DNA of 64,000 nt, from contig JAWHQI010000075.1 of NCBI GenBank assembly GCA_033032865.1, positions 4,774,001 through 4,838,000 on the forward strand. Direction: 5' to 3'. Below, piece by piece: positions 1 to 10,023 of this stretch; the first letter of the stretch is position 1; each line of letters opens with the position of its first letter. The position numbers and the translations under genes are program-made. This stretch comes from Dactylorhiza incarnata (taxonomy: Eukaryota; Streptophyta; Magnoliopsida; Asparagales; Orchidaceae). The notes under the pieces were generated by a model. The model had not been told where the DNA came from. It was given only the letters and a program-made list of their open reading frames with translations, and made no database searches.

Positions 1-1
1 C

Positions 2-1258
2 AAAAATGAACAATGGTTTTTGGATAGTGGATCTTCAAAGCACATGACAGGAAACAAGGCCAACCTGAGCAACTACAAGGCAAAGCTTGGACCCAAGGTG
101 ATCTTTGGAGACTCCAACTGTGGACAAACCAAGGGATATGGGAAGATCAAAGTTGGAGCAGTTACCTTCAAGGAGGTAGATTATGTCAAGGGTCTCAAGC
201 ACAACCTCATCAGCATAAGCCAGTTATGTGATGAAGGTTATCAGGTAACCTTTAACCATTCCTTATGTCATATTACCAATAATAAAAACATTAATGTGTT
301 ATCTGGTATTAGACATGGAAATATTTATTTAGTCAATTTTGACTCTGCCAATTCTGATATTTGCTTATTCAATTCTATAAGTAAAACAAATAAATTATCG
401 CATAAAAGGCTTGGACATATTAACCTTAGAACTATATCTAAGCTTTCTAAGGACAATCTTATTAGAGGACTACCTTCTGGTTCATACAAGAAGGAAGGAC
501 TCTGCAGGGCTTGTCAATTAGGTAAGCAAACTAGAAGTAGTTTTAAATCTTTATCCAAGAGTGATTCACCTAGGATTTTGTATTTACTGCACTTGGACCT
601 TTTTGGACCCACTGCAATACAAAGTCTAGGAGGGAAGCATTACTCTCTAGTTATTGTAGATGACTTCTCAAGATTCACTTGGCTGTTCTTTCTTAGGAAT
701 AAGTCTGACACCTTCAGTGTTCTGACAGGCTTTCTCAGGTCCATCAAGATTGAGTACTCTACTCTAGTTGCATTGATCAGAAGTGATCATGGAACTGAGT
801 TTGAATCTCTTCTGATGAGAGAATTCTGTGGAAAAGAAGGGATCAGGCAATGTTTCTCTGCTCCTAGAACTCCTCAACAAAATGGGGTAGCTGAAAGGAA
901 AAATAGAACCCTAATTTAATCAGCAACTACATTACTTGCTGATGCAAACTAGCCACTCTCTGTTTGGGTAGAGGCAGTGAACACATTAAATTATTTGTTG
1001 AACAGAAGACTGATACAAAAACTTAAGGGCAAAACTCCCTATGAATTACTCAAGAATAAAAAGCCTAAGGTTAACTATTTTAAGATATTTGGCTGTAAAT
1101 GCTATGTGCATAACAATGACAAGAAGTATCAAAGGAAGTTTAAAGCAAAAGATGTTGAAGGCATATTCCTTGGATATTCTCTTTCTAGTAAAGCATACAA
1201 AGTTTACAACAAATCTACTCTTAAGATAGAAGAGTCCATGCATGTATCTTTTGATTAA
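2..1258 (+). pseudogene. pol: Copia-A pol, protease end and integrase
   Basis: The frame opens with the aspartic protease active site DSG (about 23-31) inside the Copia motif LDSGSSKHMTG. A GAG-pre-integrase segment follows, with the HLGHIN-like and C-x2-C zinc residues (around 400-520), then the integrase core: D in HLDLFGP (about 590), D in RSDHGTEF (about 780) and E in NGVAERKNRT (about 890). The C-terminal part includes KIFGCKCYVHN and GIFLGYS. In-frame stops fall at 917-919, 950-952 and 1256-1258, all in one frame, so these are point lesions. The protein would process the polyprotein and insert the cDNA. Homologous segments occur on the minus strand in Copia-B. Confidence 0.9.
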
Positions 1259-2569
1259 ACTGACATGTTAATTGAGGAGAGGAATACCACCTCTACAAAA
1301 AATACCTTGCAGGTACCAGCTCTATGTGAAGAGCTTAATGGATTGGATCTACAGAATAAGGATTCTCTACTTCCATCAAATGAACTAATTGAAGACAGTG
1401 AAGAAGAGGATAATCCAGATCTTGCTGACAACTCCAATCAAGTGACAGCTGAACAAATTCCCCAAATGGATACTATTGTTGAACCCACTCAAATGTTGAT
1501 CACATCACAGTTAGAGATCATCCAATATCTCAAGTGAATGGTGATAATTCAGCAGGTGTTCAAACAAGGCATCAACTACACCAAAATCAGATGCACACTT
1601 GTTTCCTATCCCAGATTGAACCTCAATCCATAAAAGATTCAGAACAAGATCCAAATTGGATTCTTGCAATGCAAGAGGAGCTCAATCAATTTGAAAGGAA
1701 AAAAGGAATGGGATTTGGTTCCAAGACCAAAAGGCCATCCAGTTATTGGCACCAAGTGGGTCTTCAGGAACAAGCTAGATGATCAAGGCAACATAGTCAA
1801 AAACAAAGCAAGATTGGTAGCACAAGGATATTCACAGGAAGAAGGAATTGACTATGATCAGACCTTTGCTCCCATTGCAAGACTTGAAGCTATCAGGATT
1901 TTTCTGGCCTTTGCTGCATTCAAGAAATTCAAAGTATACCAGATGGATGTGAAGAGTGCATTCTTGAATGGAGACATCAAAGAAGAAGTCTATGTGGAAC
2001 AACCACTAGGTTTCATATCTCCAACTCACTCCTCTTATGTATTTAAGATTAATAAAGCTCTCTATGATCTCAAACAAGCTCCCAGAGCATGGTATGAGAC
2101 CTTAGCTAATTTTCTTTTGAAAACAATTTCAGTAGAGGCATAGTTGATAAAACCCTATTTTTCAGGATACATAAAAATCAAACTTTATAAGTTCAAATAT
2201 ATGTAGATGATATCATATTTGGCTCTACTGATTCAAATCTATGCAAAAGGTTTTCTAACCTAATGCAATCTAAATTTGAAATGATTAGTATGGGTGAATT
2301 ATCATACTTACTTGGTCTTCAAGTGAAGCAAACTCCAAATGGCATATTCATATCACAATCCAAGTATGCTAAAGAATTAGTGAAAAGGTTTGGTATGTCT
2401 GATGCTTCCACCATGAAAATACCCATGCCCTCAAATGTTGTTGTTGACACTGATGAATTAGGGAAACCTGTTGATCAGAAAGTATATAGAGCAATTGTTG
2501 GCTCATTACTTTATTTAACAAGTAGGCCTGATATAATGTTTGCTACCTATATTTGTGCTAGGTTTCAAG
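1259..2569 (+). pseudogene. pol: Copia-A pol, linker and reverse transcriptase, split by N1
   Basis: The frame after the integrase stop holds an acidic linker (about 1265-1537) and then Copia reverse transcriptase. Recognisable parts are the [16 protein letters not shown] start, [19 protein letters not shown], the motif-A region [13 protein letters not shown] (about 1940-1975), and the catalytic YVDD at 2200-2211. Frameshifts lie near 1520, 1700 and 2130, and a TAA sits at about 2188 just before YVDD. The reading continues through LLGLQVKQ and SKYAKELVKRF to SRPDIMFA and stops at the N1 insertion. The enzyme would copy element RNA to cDNA; this copy cannot. Confidence 0.9.
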
Positions 2570-2574
2570 TTAAC
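2570..2574. repeat. Target-site duplication of N1 (left copy)
   Basis: TTAAC at 2570-2574 directly precedes the N1 LTR, and the same five bases follow it at 9093-9097. A 5-bp direct repeat is the usual footprint of an LTR-retrotransposon integrase. Joining the flanks restores the Copia-A RNase H reading (ARFQVN followed by PKESHL), which confirms the insertion. Confidence 0.95.
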
Positions 2575-3014
2575 TGATGCGATGATTTCGGCAAGTGCAC
2601 CGGTCGCGCAAGTAATAAAAATGGGGAAAATCGCCGAGTGTCGGTCTCTTGAGGAACACAGTAACGTGGAGTTTGGTTTCGAGGAAGGACTTGAGATTGA
2701 AGTCCTTAAATCGGATGGAATGCGGGGGAGTTGGGTTGGCTTTTGGAAAATAAAATAAAAGCTATCAACTACTCCTATGCAATGCCGCTATGCAATGCTT
2801 CGCTTGGCGGGATGGAGACTAGGCAGGCCTTGAGCGCGCTGCGTCGAAAGGGCGGATGGACGAGTAGGCAAGCGGAATCGAACAGTGCAGGCCTTGAGCG
2901 CACTGCTTCGTTAGGCGGAATGGAATACACGGGCCGCAATGCCACGCTTCGGTAGGCGGATGGGCGAGTAGGCTAACAGAATGAGGGTCGCAAGCACCTC
3001 TTCGACAAGCACGC

Positions 3015-3032
3015 CACTAGCAATTGCTAGTG
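3015..3032. repeat. 18-bp perfect palindrome in N1/N2 LTRs
   Basis: CACTAGCAATTGCTAGTG equals its own reverse complement. The same 18 bases occur at 7866-7883 in the other N1 LTR and at 24586-24603 in the diverged N2 LTR, although the bases just beside it differ between N1 and N2. Function is unknown. Confidence 0.9.
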
Positions 3033-3609
3033 CGGCACCGGACGTGACGGCGAGATGGAGGATGGAATGGGGCGCACCTCAAGCACACAAATAAACAAAA
3101 AGAGTATTTCACATAGACATGAAATAACTTTAAATAGCAAGGTCTATAGTGTTCTTCATCAAAATACAAAAGATCTAACTATTACACCAATCAATAAGAA
3201 GAGAACAAGGCAAGAAATCGACCGAATCCAAAGTCTCGTTGTAGATTCACGGTTGGAATCGCCGGGTTGTCAATCCGCGTCCAAGCTCGGTCCGCAACTA
3301 CGTCCGGGGTAGAGAGAGCTGTCACGACTCTCCAATGGACCCGTCTTCTTCGTGTCACGATCCGGTAGAGGTTGCAAACTTCCTCTTGCTTGATGGTAAT
3401 GGCGGCTAGGTCTTCCTTTGGAGCTCTTGGATGAAGGAGGAGGCCGAGAGGAAACTCCGGCTCAAGATTGGCGTGAAGAGATAGCCCGGAGCACCTCCAT
3501 ATGGTGGGCGACGGTGGAGGGGCGAATCTGGGCGGAACCGGGCGGAAAACGGCGGAAGAGAACGATCGATCTGACCTAAATCGCGAGCAGCGGAATTTAT
3601 AGGCGCTGG

Positions 3610-3990
3610 AATTAACAGTGCGCACGGTCATTGGCGCACGACCAGTGGTCGTGCGCACTAGAATCCTGTGATCGTGCGCTCTGCCTGGACGGAGCCTGCA
3701 AAGACTTAAATTATAAAATAAAATGTTTGCACGACCAGTGGCGCACGACCGGTGGTCGTGCGCACTATCGTAGGTGGTCGTGCGCTCTGGTTGAAACAGA
3801 ACTCAAAAAATTGATGATAAGTGCGCACGAACAGTGGCGCACGACCGGTGGTCGTGCGCACTAGCGTAGATGGTCGTGCGCACTGCACCAAACAGAACTC
3901 ATGAAAAAGGTGTTAAGTGCACACGATCAGTGGCGCACGACCAGTGGTCGTGCGCAATAGAACCGGTGATCGTGCGCAGTGTTCCTGTGC
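3610..3990. repeat. GCGCACGACC hairpin array in the N1 3' LTR U3
   Basis: The words GCGCACGACC and GGTCGTGCGC alternate, often only two or three bases apart, so each pair can fold as a hairpin. Spacers include short AT-rich stretches. The array lies directly upstream of the LTR TATA box on the minus strand. The homologous array in the 5' LTR is at about 8465-8845, with several C to T or G to A changes at CpG sites, as expected after cytosine methylation. Confidence 0.92.
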
Positions 3991-4241
3991 AGGATTGCAC
4001 CGGAAACACCTGCACGACACCTGTTCCAGCGTACGACACCAGTCTAGCCACTGAAAGTGGAACTTAATCAGCACAAGAAAACTAATAATGAAGAAAGATA
4101 CGAATTTACACCAAATAGGGCCTATAAGTGCACCTAGCATAGAATGACCAATATGAGCTAAAACAGGGCTAAAGTGCAGTGAAAAGACTAAATAGATGGC
4201 CCAGATGAGTCCATAAAAGTGTATATGATCAGGACTCATCA

Positions 4242-4257
4242 CACCCCCAGACTTAAC
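4242..4257 (-). other. N1 polypurine tract
   Basis: The plus-strand CACCCCCAGACTTAAC reads on the minus strand as a G-rich tract (AAGTCTGGGGGTG) directly abutting the 3' LTR. The same motif, AAGTTTGGGGGTG, precedes the N2 3' LTR at 36117-36129. It would prime plus-strand cDNA synthesis. Confidence 0.85.
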
Positions 4258-5969
4258 TATTTGCGCGTTCCGAGCAAATGAATCCGGTGGAGTGTGAAAA
4301 AGGTAGTTAGCAAAGAAAATTACGCAAGGGAGTACAATGCGAAGTAACAAAAGCATGCAAATAGAGATTTCGTAAAAAGAGATTCTAACTATGCTAACTA
4401 ATTTACGAAAGTACTAGAGCGTAAATAAAGATTTATCAATACTCAGTTGGTGAATTGTGAAGAAATTGATGATCATCTCCGGTGTGAAAGTAATAAGCCA
4501 CTAAGGAGGGTGTTGCAAAAGATCGGGGTTCGGGAATAACTCCGCTGAAATCCATCAACGTCGGGAACCATACGCTTGCCCGGTCACACTCTCTCCACAG
4601 CGCTAGCAAACTCGCGAGATAAATCAATAGGACTTTTAGGATTATATTGGGGCTTAGGTTGCGGTATGATAATCAAAGGTAAAAACGAAGGCTACGCAAC
4701 CAACATGAGTCAACGGGACGCTGCACCAAGCAAAACCAAAAACAAAGCTCGTGTGACACACCCCCAGACTTATTGTGAAAACTAGGTGTGCACACGTCCT
4801 ACTCCACAAATACCAACAGATTTTCTAAAACGCTCGGGAGGATAACTTTTCAATACATTTTTTTCAGATTTTTATTTCAATACCATATTTTTCTTTTTCT
4901 TTTTCTTATCCTCCGGTTGATTCAAAATCAGCAAATAGAGTTATTTCTCCTTCACAACATGCCAATTCCAAACATCACACCAAATCTAAAACATGAGTGC
5001 AGATAACATATACTTGGTTGCGACAGTGGGATAAGCTTTAGGCCTTGGTGTATGGAGGAGGAGCTGAACAAAGGGAGTGGTAGGCACAAGTGTTGGGAAG
5101 CAAAGGTGAGCGAATAGGATATGGAAAGCGAAGGCTCAATCTAGCCAAAAGGTGGCCTATATCACATTTATCTCAACGAATCGCCCGCACCCATGCTTCA
5201 AGAGTCGCTTGGGGCAAGTTCTTAGCCCACGAGAAAGGTAAACCTTCCTCCCGACTCGAGCAACACACAACTAGCGCTCGTATACACACAACACCGGGCT
5301 ATCACCAATTTCATTCACATTCACCACTTGAGTAGAATAAATCTAAAACTACGCATATTAACTAATCATAAATTAAAAGCATAGAAATAATCTAATTTTA
5401 CTCAAATTCTATTGTAGCACGCGGATGCGACTAGAACACTGCTCGAGTCAACATTGCGCTCCCAATAGTAATTCCTAAGCTATCATCCCAATTCACATTC
5501 CTAACCAAGATAGTTTGTTCAGAACAAAACAAATAGATAAGCACGCGCTCATGTGGGTGCTGTGGTGTGCAATGAAATTAAACAAAACATTTTAAATGAA
5601 ATCTTCTAGTATGCAGTGCAATAGTGTACGTGAGCGGGTAAACAAACTACTCTCCCCCAGACTTAAACTAAACAATCCGCATAATATATGACAGGAGAAT
5701 CAAAATAGAGCTAGGTAAAGAGAGTACCCAATGCTCATCAAGTGAGCATACCAGAAGACGCGTGCAAACTAAGACAACGCTGCAGCATCCGCCATCCAGA
5801 AGAAGTACCTGCAGGGGTCAGCTCCGCAAAACAAAAGAAGCAGAAAAAGATAAACTACAATAAACTACAGCTAACTAAACAGGATGGACTAAAAATAAAA
5901 TGCATGAAAAGTAAGATAACTACTGGGGTTATTGTCATCCCAGCACGACTTATTCAAAAACTAAAGGTT
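4258..5969 (-). other. N1 3' untranslated interior, no gene seen
   Basis: No supported coding region. Parts are recognisably homologous to the N2 interior (for example the segment near 5200-5285 matches N2 near 27090-27180), so this is conserved element sequence rather than random filler. A second CCCCCAGACTTA tract occurs at about 4759-4770 and a third at about 5656-5667, which are possible duplicated polypurine tracts. Confidence 0.7.
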
Positions 5970-7172
5970 CTAGCTAATGGGCCTATGAAAAGAAAAGTGC
6001 ACCGGTAACTGTTCTAGTATGCGTGTCGGTAGCGGGTACCGATACGGCGAAAGAACAGTCACGCCTCTACCCGAATATAAATAATACCTGCTTGACACAG
6101 GTAGAGGGAAAAGAAAGTAAGAAGAGGAGGAGGCCTGGTCCTCACTCATCTCACCAAAACTATCCTTGCCCAGCAAGGTATCGTCCACAGCAGGTCCACA
6201 GGAGGAGAAGGCAACGAATGAGGCTTCCTTAATGGAGGAGGGATCAACCTCCTCGCATAAAAGGACACACTCATCATTGACTTGAGCACAAAGCTCCAAG
6301 TCCTCCTGAAGTACCTGTGAAGATTCAACCTGCACAGGCTCGGGTGAAGAGGGGGGATCGAGAAATAAACAAGATGAAGAACATAGATAATCAAAAATCG
6401 GGGGAGTGGTCCCGGTCTCACTCCCAGCAAGATCCAAGGGTAGATCACTATCATCATCGTAAATCTCATAGCAAGGGGGACTTGAGAACTCAGGAGCCTC
6501 AGTGGTGATTTGGACCTCCTCGTCCCATGAAGAAGTGCAAACCTCCTCATCAGAGAGAGTATCCTCCTCATCCCACCGAGGTGCATCATCGTGTTCAAAG
6601 TATTCATTCTCCCCCTCAGGGAAAATGACATCCTCATCCCACTTTGGAGCACCCTCCGAGTCAGAAGCATCACCCAGCTCCTTTACTTCGATAGGATCAT
6701 AAAGAATATGTGTAGAAAAATCTTGCAAAGAAACTGGAGAGACAAAAATATTCGGTTCCTCCGCAAAAAGATCTGCTAAAGCCTCCCCTATGGAAAGAAT
6801 ACTTTCCTCATCATACTCAGGTGCATCTAGGAGCTCCCATTCCTCTCCTTGTTGGCTAACAGATGAGTGATCATCATCACTGGGAGTGAAGCCATAAACA
6901 GGGAGTGAGGAGTCCGTGCACGAGACAAGCTCAGGGGTAGAGGGCATAATTGCCTCCATGGGTAAATAATGAGTGATAGGGACAATGTCGTCATGAGTGG
7001 AGGAGCGGCGGTCAGGATTGAAAAGACGCGGACAGTCCTTCAATTCATGACCCTCTCCTCGACACAACAAGCAAACAATGTTCCTACACTGCCTAGCATT
7101 TAACTCATTCATTTGGTCCAAATAATAAACCATCTTGTCATTAAAGCTAGGTGAAATATCCCATGACGACAT
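5970..7172 (-). CDS. N1 acidic zinc-knuckle protein, 400 aa, function unknown
   Basis: This is the only long frame of N1. Near residues 35-48 it has a CCHC zinc knuckle (C-x2-C-x4-H-x4-C, CLLCRGEGHELKDC), the nucleic-acid-binding motif of retroelement Gag nucleocapsids. The rest is rich in D, E and S, with several copies of a short motif around WDEE (about residues 175-215), and ends in a conserved tail with SRYYLYSGRGVTVLS. No capsid (Retrotrans_gag) domain was recognised. N2 carries a homologous, broken copy with a nearly identical tail. I infer a truncated or highly diverged Gag-like product that binds element RNA. The start is the first ATG of the frame; no stop interrupts it. Confidence 0.75.
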   Translation of the reverse strand: MSSWDISPSFNDKMVYYLDQMNELNARQCRNIVCLLCRGEGHELKDCPRLFNPDRRSSTHDDIVPITHYLPMEAIMPSTPELVSCTDSSLPVYGFTPSDDDHSSVSQQGEEWELLDAPEYDEESILSIGEALADLFAEEPNIFVSPVSLQDFSTHILYDPIEVKELGDASDSEGAPKWDEDVIFPEGENEYFEHDDAPRWDEEDTLSDEEVCTSSWDEEVQITTEAPEFSSPPCYEIYDDDSDLPLDLAGSETGTTPPIFDYLCSSSCLFLDPPSSPEPVQVESSQVLQEDLELCAQVNDECVLLCEEVDPSSIKEASFVAFSSCGPAVDDTLLGKDSFGEMSEDQASSSSYFLFPLPVSSRYYLYSGRGVTVLSPYRYPLPTRILEQLPVHFSFHRPIS

Positions 7173-7401
7173 TATCAGTAAAAGAGCAGATATAATGAAA
7201 CTGAAATTCTTTGCAAGGGAATCTACACAACTAAAAAAAAACTCCTTGAATAAAACTTGCCTAAAACTTCAAAATAGGGGGGAAAGAAATAAAAACAAAC
7301 CACAGAAGATTAAAAGGCAAACAAAAATAATAATGCGGCTATTCACAAAGAAAGAACCTCTATCTCTTGTCTCCCTCTCAAGAAAACTCACACGACTGTG
7401 T

Positions 7402-7419
7402 TGCCCGGCAACGGCGCCA
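7402..7419 (-). other. N1 primer-binding site, tRNA-Asp
   Basis: On the minus strand it reads TGGCGCCGTTGCCGGGCA, six bases inside the 5' LTR. It is complementary to the 3' end of plant tRNA-Asp, with one mismatch to the usual GGGGA ending. N2 has the equivalent site at 24976-24993. Confidence 0.9.
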
Positions 7420-7425
7420 AAAACT

Positions 7426-9092
7426 TGATGCGATGATTTCGGCAAGTGCACCGGTCGCGCAAGTAATAAAAATGGGGAAAATCCCCGAGTGTCGGTCTCT
7501 TGAGGAACACATTAAGGTGGAGTTTGGTTTCGAGGAAGGACTTGAGATTGAAGTCCTTAAATCGGATGGAATGCGGGGGAGTTGGGTTGGCTTTTGGAAA
7601 ATAAAATAAAAGCTATCAACTACTCCTATGCAATGCCGCTATGCAATGCTTCGCTTGGCGGGATGGAGACTAGGCAGGCCTTGAGCGCGCTGCGTCGAAA
7701 GGGCGGATGGACGAGTAGGCAAGCGGAATCGAACAGTGCAGGCCTTGAGCGCACTGCTTCGTTAGGCGGAATGGAATACACGGGCCGCAATGCCACGCTT
7801 CGGTAGGCGGATGGGCGAGTAGGCTAACGGAATGAGGGTCGCAAGCACCTCTTCGACAAGCACGCCACTAGCAATTGCTAGTGCGGCACCGGACGTGACG
7901 GCGGGATGGAGGATGGAATGGGGCGCACCTCAAGCACACAAATAAACAAAAAGAGTATTTCACATAGACATGAAATAACTTTAAATAGCAAGGTCTATAG
8001 TGTTCTTCATCAAAATACAAAAGATCTAACTATTACAACAATCAATAAGAAGAGAACAAGGCAAGAAATCGACCGAATCCGAAGTCTCGTTGTAGATTCA
8101 CGGTTGGAATCGCCGGGTTGTCAATCCGCGTCCAAGCTCGGTCCGCAACTACGTCCGGGGTAGAGAGAGCTGTCACGACTCTCCAATGGACCCGTCTTCT
8201 TCGTGTCACGATCCGGTAGAGGTTGCAAACTTCCTCTTGCTTGATGGTAATGGCGGCTAGGTCTTCCTTTGGAGCTCTTGGATGAAGGAGGAGGCCGAGA
8301 GGAAACTCCGGCTCAAGATTGGCGTGAAGAGCAAGCCCGGAGCACCTCCATATGGTGGGCGACGGTGGAGGGGCGAATCTGGGCGGAACCGGGCGGAAAA
8401 CGGCGGAAGAGAACGATCGATCTGACCTAAATCGCGAGCAGCGGAATTTATAGGCGCTGGAATTAACAGTGCGCATGGTCATTGGCGCACGACCAGTGGT
8501 CGTGCGCACTAGAATCCTGTGATCGTGCGCTCTGCCTGGACGGAGCCTGCAAAGACAGAAATTATAAAATAAAATGTTCGCACGACCAGTGGCGCACGAC
8601 CGGTGGTCGTGCGCACTATCGTAGGTGGTCGTGCGCTCTGGTTGAAACAGAACTCAAAAAATTGATGATAAGTGCGCACGAACAGTGGCACACGACTGGT
8701 GGTCGTGCGCACTAGCGTAGATGGTCGTGCGCACTGCACCAAACAGAACTCATGAAAAAGGTGTTAAGTGCACACGATCAGTGGCGCATGACCAGTGGTC
8801 GTGCGCAATAGAACCGGTGATCGTGCGCAGTGTTCCTGTGCAGGATTGCACCGGAAACACCTGCACGACACCTGTTCCAGCGTACGACACCAGTCTAGCC
8901 ACTGAAAGTAGAACTTAATCAGCACAAGAAAACTAATAATGATGAAAGATACGAATTTACACCAAATAGGGCCTATAAGTGCACCTAGCATAGAATGACC
9001 AATATGAGCTAAAACAGGGCTAAAGTGCAGTGAAAAGACTAAATAGATGGCCCAGATGAGTCCATAAAAGTGTATATGATCAGGACTCATCA
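7426..9092 (-). repeat. N1 5' LTR
   Basis: Same length (1,667 bp) as the 3' LTR. It carries on the minus strand the opening hairpin (9055-9091 on plus), the GCGCACGACC array (about 8465-8845), a TATA box and the palindrome at 7866-7883. The LTR pair being almost identical dates the insertion as recent. Confidence 0.93.
8445..8454 (-). promoter_or_regulatory. TATA box of N1 5' LTR
   Basis: Minus strand CCTATAAATT lies immediately downstream of the hairpin array and upstream of the long leader. This is the expected U3/R layout of a plant LTR promoter. Transcription start has not been measured. Confidence 0.7.
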
Positions 9093-9097
9093 TTAAC

Positions 9098-9672
9098 CCC
9101 AAAGAATCACACTTAATTTTACTAAAAAGAATTTTGAGATATATAAATGGTTATCCTAATCTAGGACTCTGCTATCCAACAACATCGGAATTTGAATTAA
9201 CTGGATTCTCAGATTCTGATTATGCTGGATGCAGAGTAGACAGGAAAAGCACATCGGGAACTTGCCAGTTTCTTCGTGATAGGCTTGTGTCTTGGTTTTG
9301 TAAGAAACAAACATATGTGTCCACATCAACAGCTGAAGCTGAATACTAGCTACATACAGTTGCTGCTCACAGATATTGTGGATACAAAATAAGCTCCTAG
9401 ACTATGGTATCAATCTAAATAATTCAATTATATTTTGTGACAATACTAGTGCAATATCTATAGCACAAAATCTAGTTCTCCATAGTAGGACTAAACACAT
9501 AGAAATTAGGCACCACTTTATCAGAGATAATGTGGATAAAAATAAAATTTGCATACAATTTATTCCTACTGATTTACAAAGAGCTGATATTTTCACCAAG
9601 CTATTGGATGAAAAGAAACATATTTTCTTTATAAATCAGCTAGGAATGATAGATGGAGATTCATTCTGCTAA
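9098..9672 (+). pseudogene. pol: Copia-A RNase H (3' end of pol)
   Basis: The frame resumes the RT/RNase H reading broken by N1. It includes RILRYINGYPNLGL, the RNase H motif FSDSDYAGCRVDRKSTSG (D), STAEAEY (E), FCDNTSAISIAQN (D) and RTKHIEIRHHFIRD, ending with RADIFTKLLDEKKH, as in other Copia RNase H domains. A TAG at 9347-9349 and a frameshift just after it break the frame before the WIQNKLLDYG segment. The domain would remove the RNA strand during reverse transcription. Confidence 0.92.
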
Positions 9673-10023
9673 AAATTAAATTTTCTATTTAGCCCCTCAT
9701 TTCTTCGAACGGAGAATGACGAAATGCTATCGTTCGTCGAACAGAGATCAACGATACTTATTAGTTCAGGATCAACAAAGACAAGCGCGATCGTCGAACA
9801 GAGATCGACGAAAATTAACTTTTCATCAAACGCAATCAGACGAAGCCCTAAGTCTTTTCGACTTCTGATTCTATTAGGTTTAGCCGAACCCTGTTCTACG
9901 AAAGTGTGCGCCCTTCTCCAATCTCTCTATATAATCAAAGCTTTCATCCTATTTCATCTTTGCGCCTACAGAACTTGCTTTTCCCTCCAGTTCCCCTTTG
10001 CACTTGATCATTTTTCTTTGCAG
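9673..10023 (+). promoter_or_regulatory. Spacer before the extra ORF: motif cluster, TATA box and splice acceptor
   Basis: Several TTCGTCGAAC and ATCGACGAA words lie at about 9700-9850, like those in the LTR array. TATATAAT at 9928-9935 is followed by a pyrimidine-rich leader. The tract ATCATTTTTCTTTGCAG ends at 10023 and is a strong plant 3' splice-site candidate. Downstream, the extra-ORF frame is open directly from this point. Either an internal promoter or splicing could therefore make a separate mRNA; neither is proven. Confidence 0.55.

Larger units (their letters stand above)
2575..4241 (-). repeat. N1 3' LTR
   Basis: Nearly identical to 7426-9092. On the minus strand it opens with a hairpin (GATGAGTCC at 4204-4212 pairs with GGACTCATC at 4232-4240 on the plus strand), then a hairpin-rich array (3610-3990), a TATA box (about 3594-3602) and a long leader-like segment. 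The inner-end part (2575-3060) has imperfect repeats of the type GGCGGATGGACGAGTAGGC. Open frames here are not supported as genes. Confidence 0.93.
2575..9092 (-). mobile_element. N1: non-autonomous LTR retrotransposon, tRNA-Asp primed, Gypsy-like
   Basis: Two LTRs of 1,667 bp each flank a 3.2-kb interior. The minus-strand order is 5' LTR (9092-7426), primer site for tRNA-Asp (7419-7402), one ORF, polypurine tract (4257-4242) and 3' LTR (4241-2575). LTRs start TG and end CA and a 5-bp target duplication is present. By eye the LTRs differ at about 20 sites, so the insertion is recent. No protease, reverse transcriptase, RNase H or integrase is encoded. The tRNA-Asp primer is common in Athila/TAT-type Gypsy elements, which suggests but does not prove a Gypsy helper. 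Confidence 0.93.

Noticed and set aside
3191..3658. A 155-codon minus-strand frame in N1 LTRs, with a similar frame in the N2 LTR (23892-24428)
   Set aside because: The similarity lies in the conserved LTR leader. Most of the differences I compared between N1 and N2 change the residue, which does not suggest protein selection.
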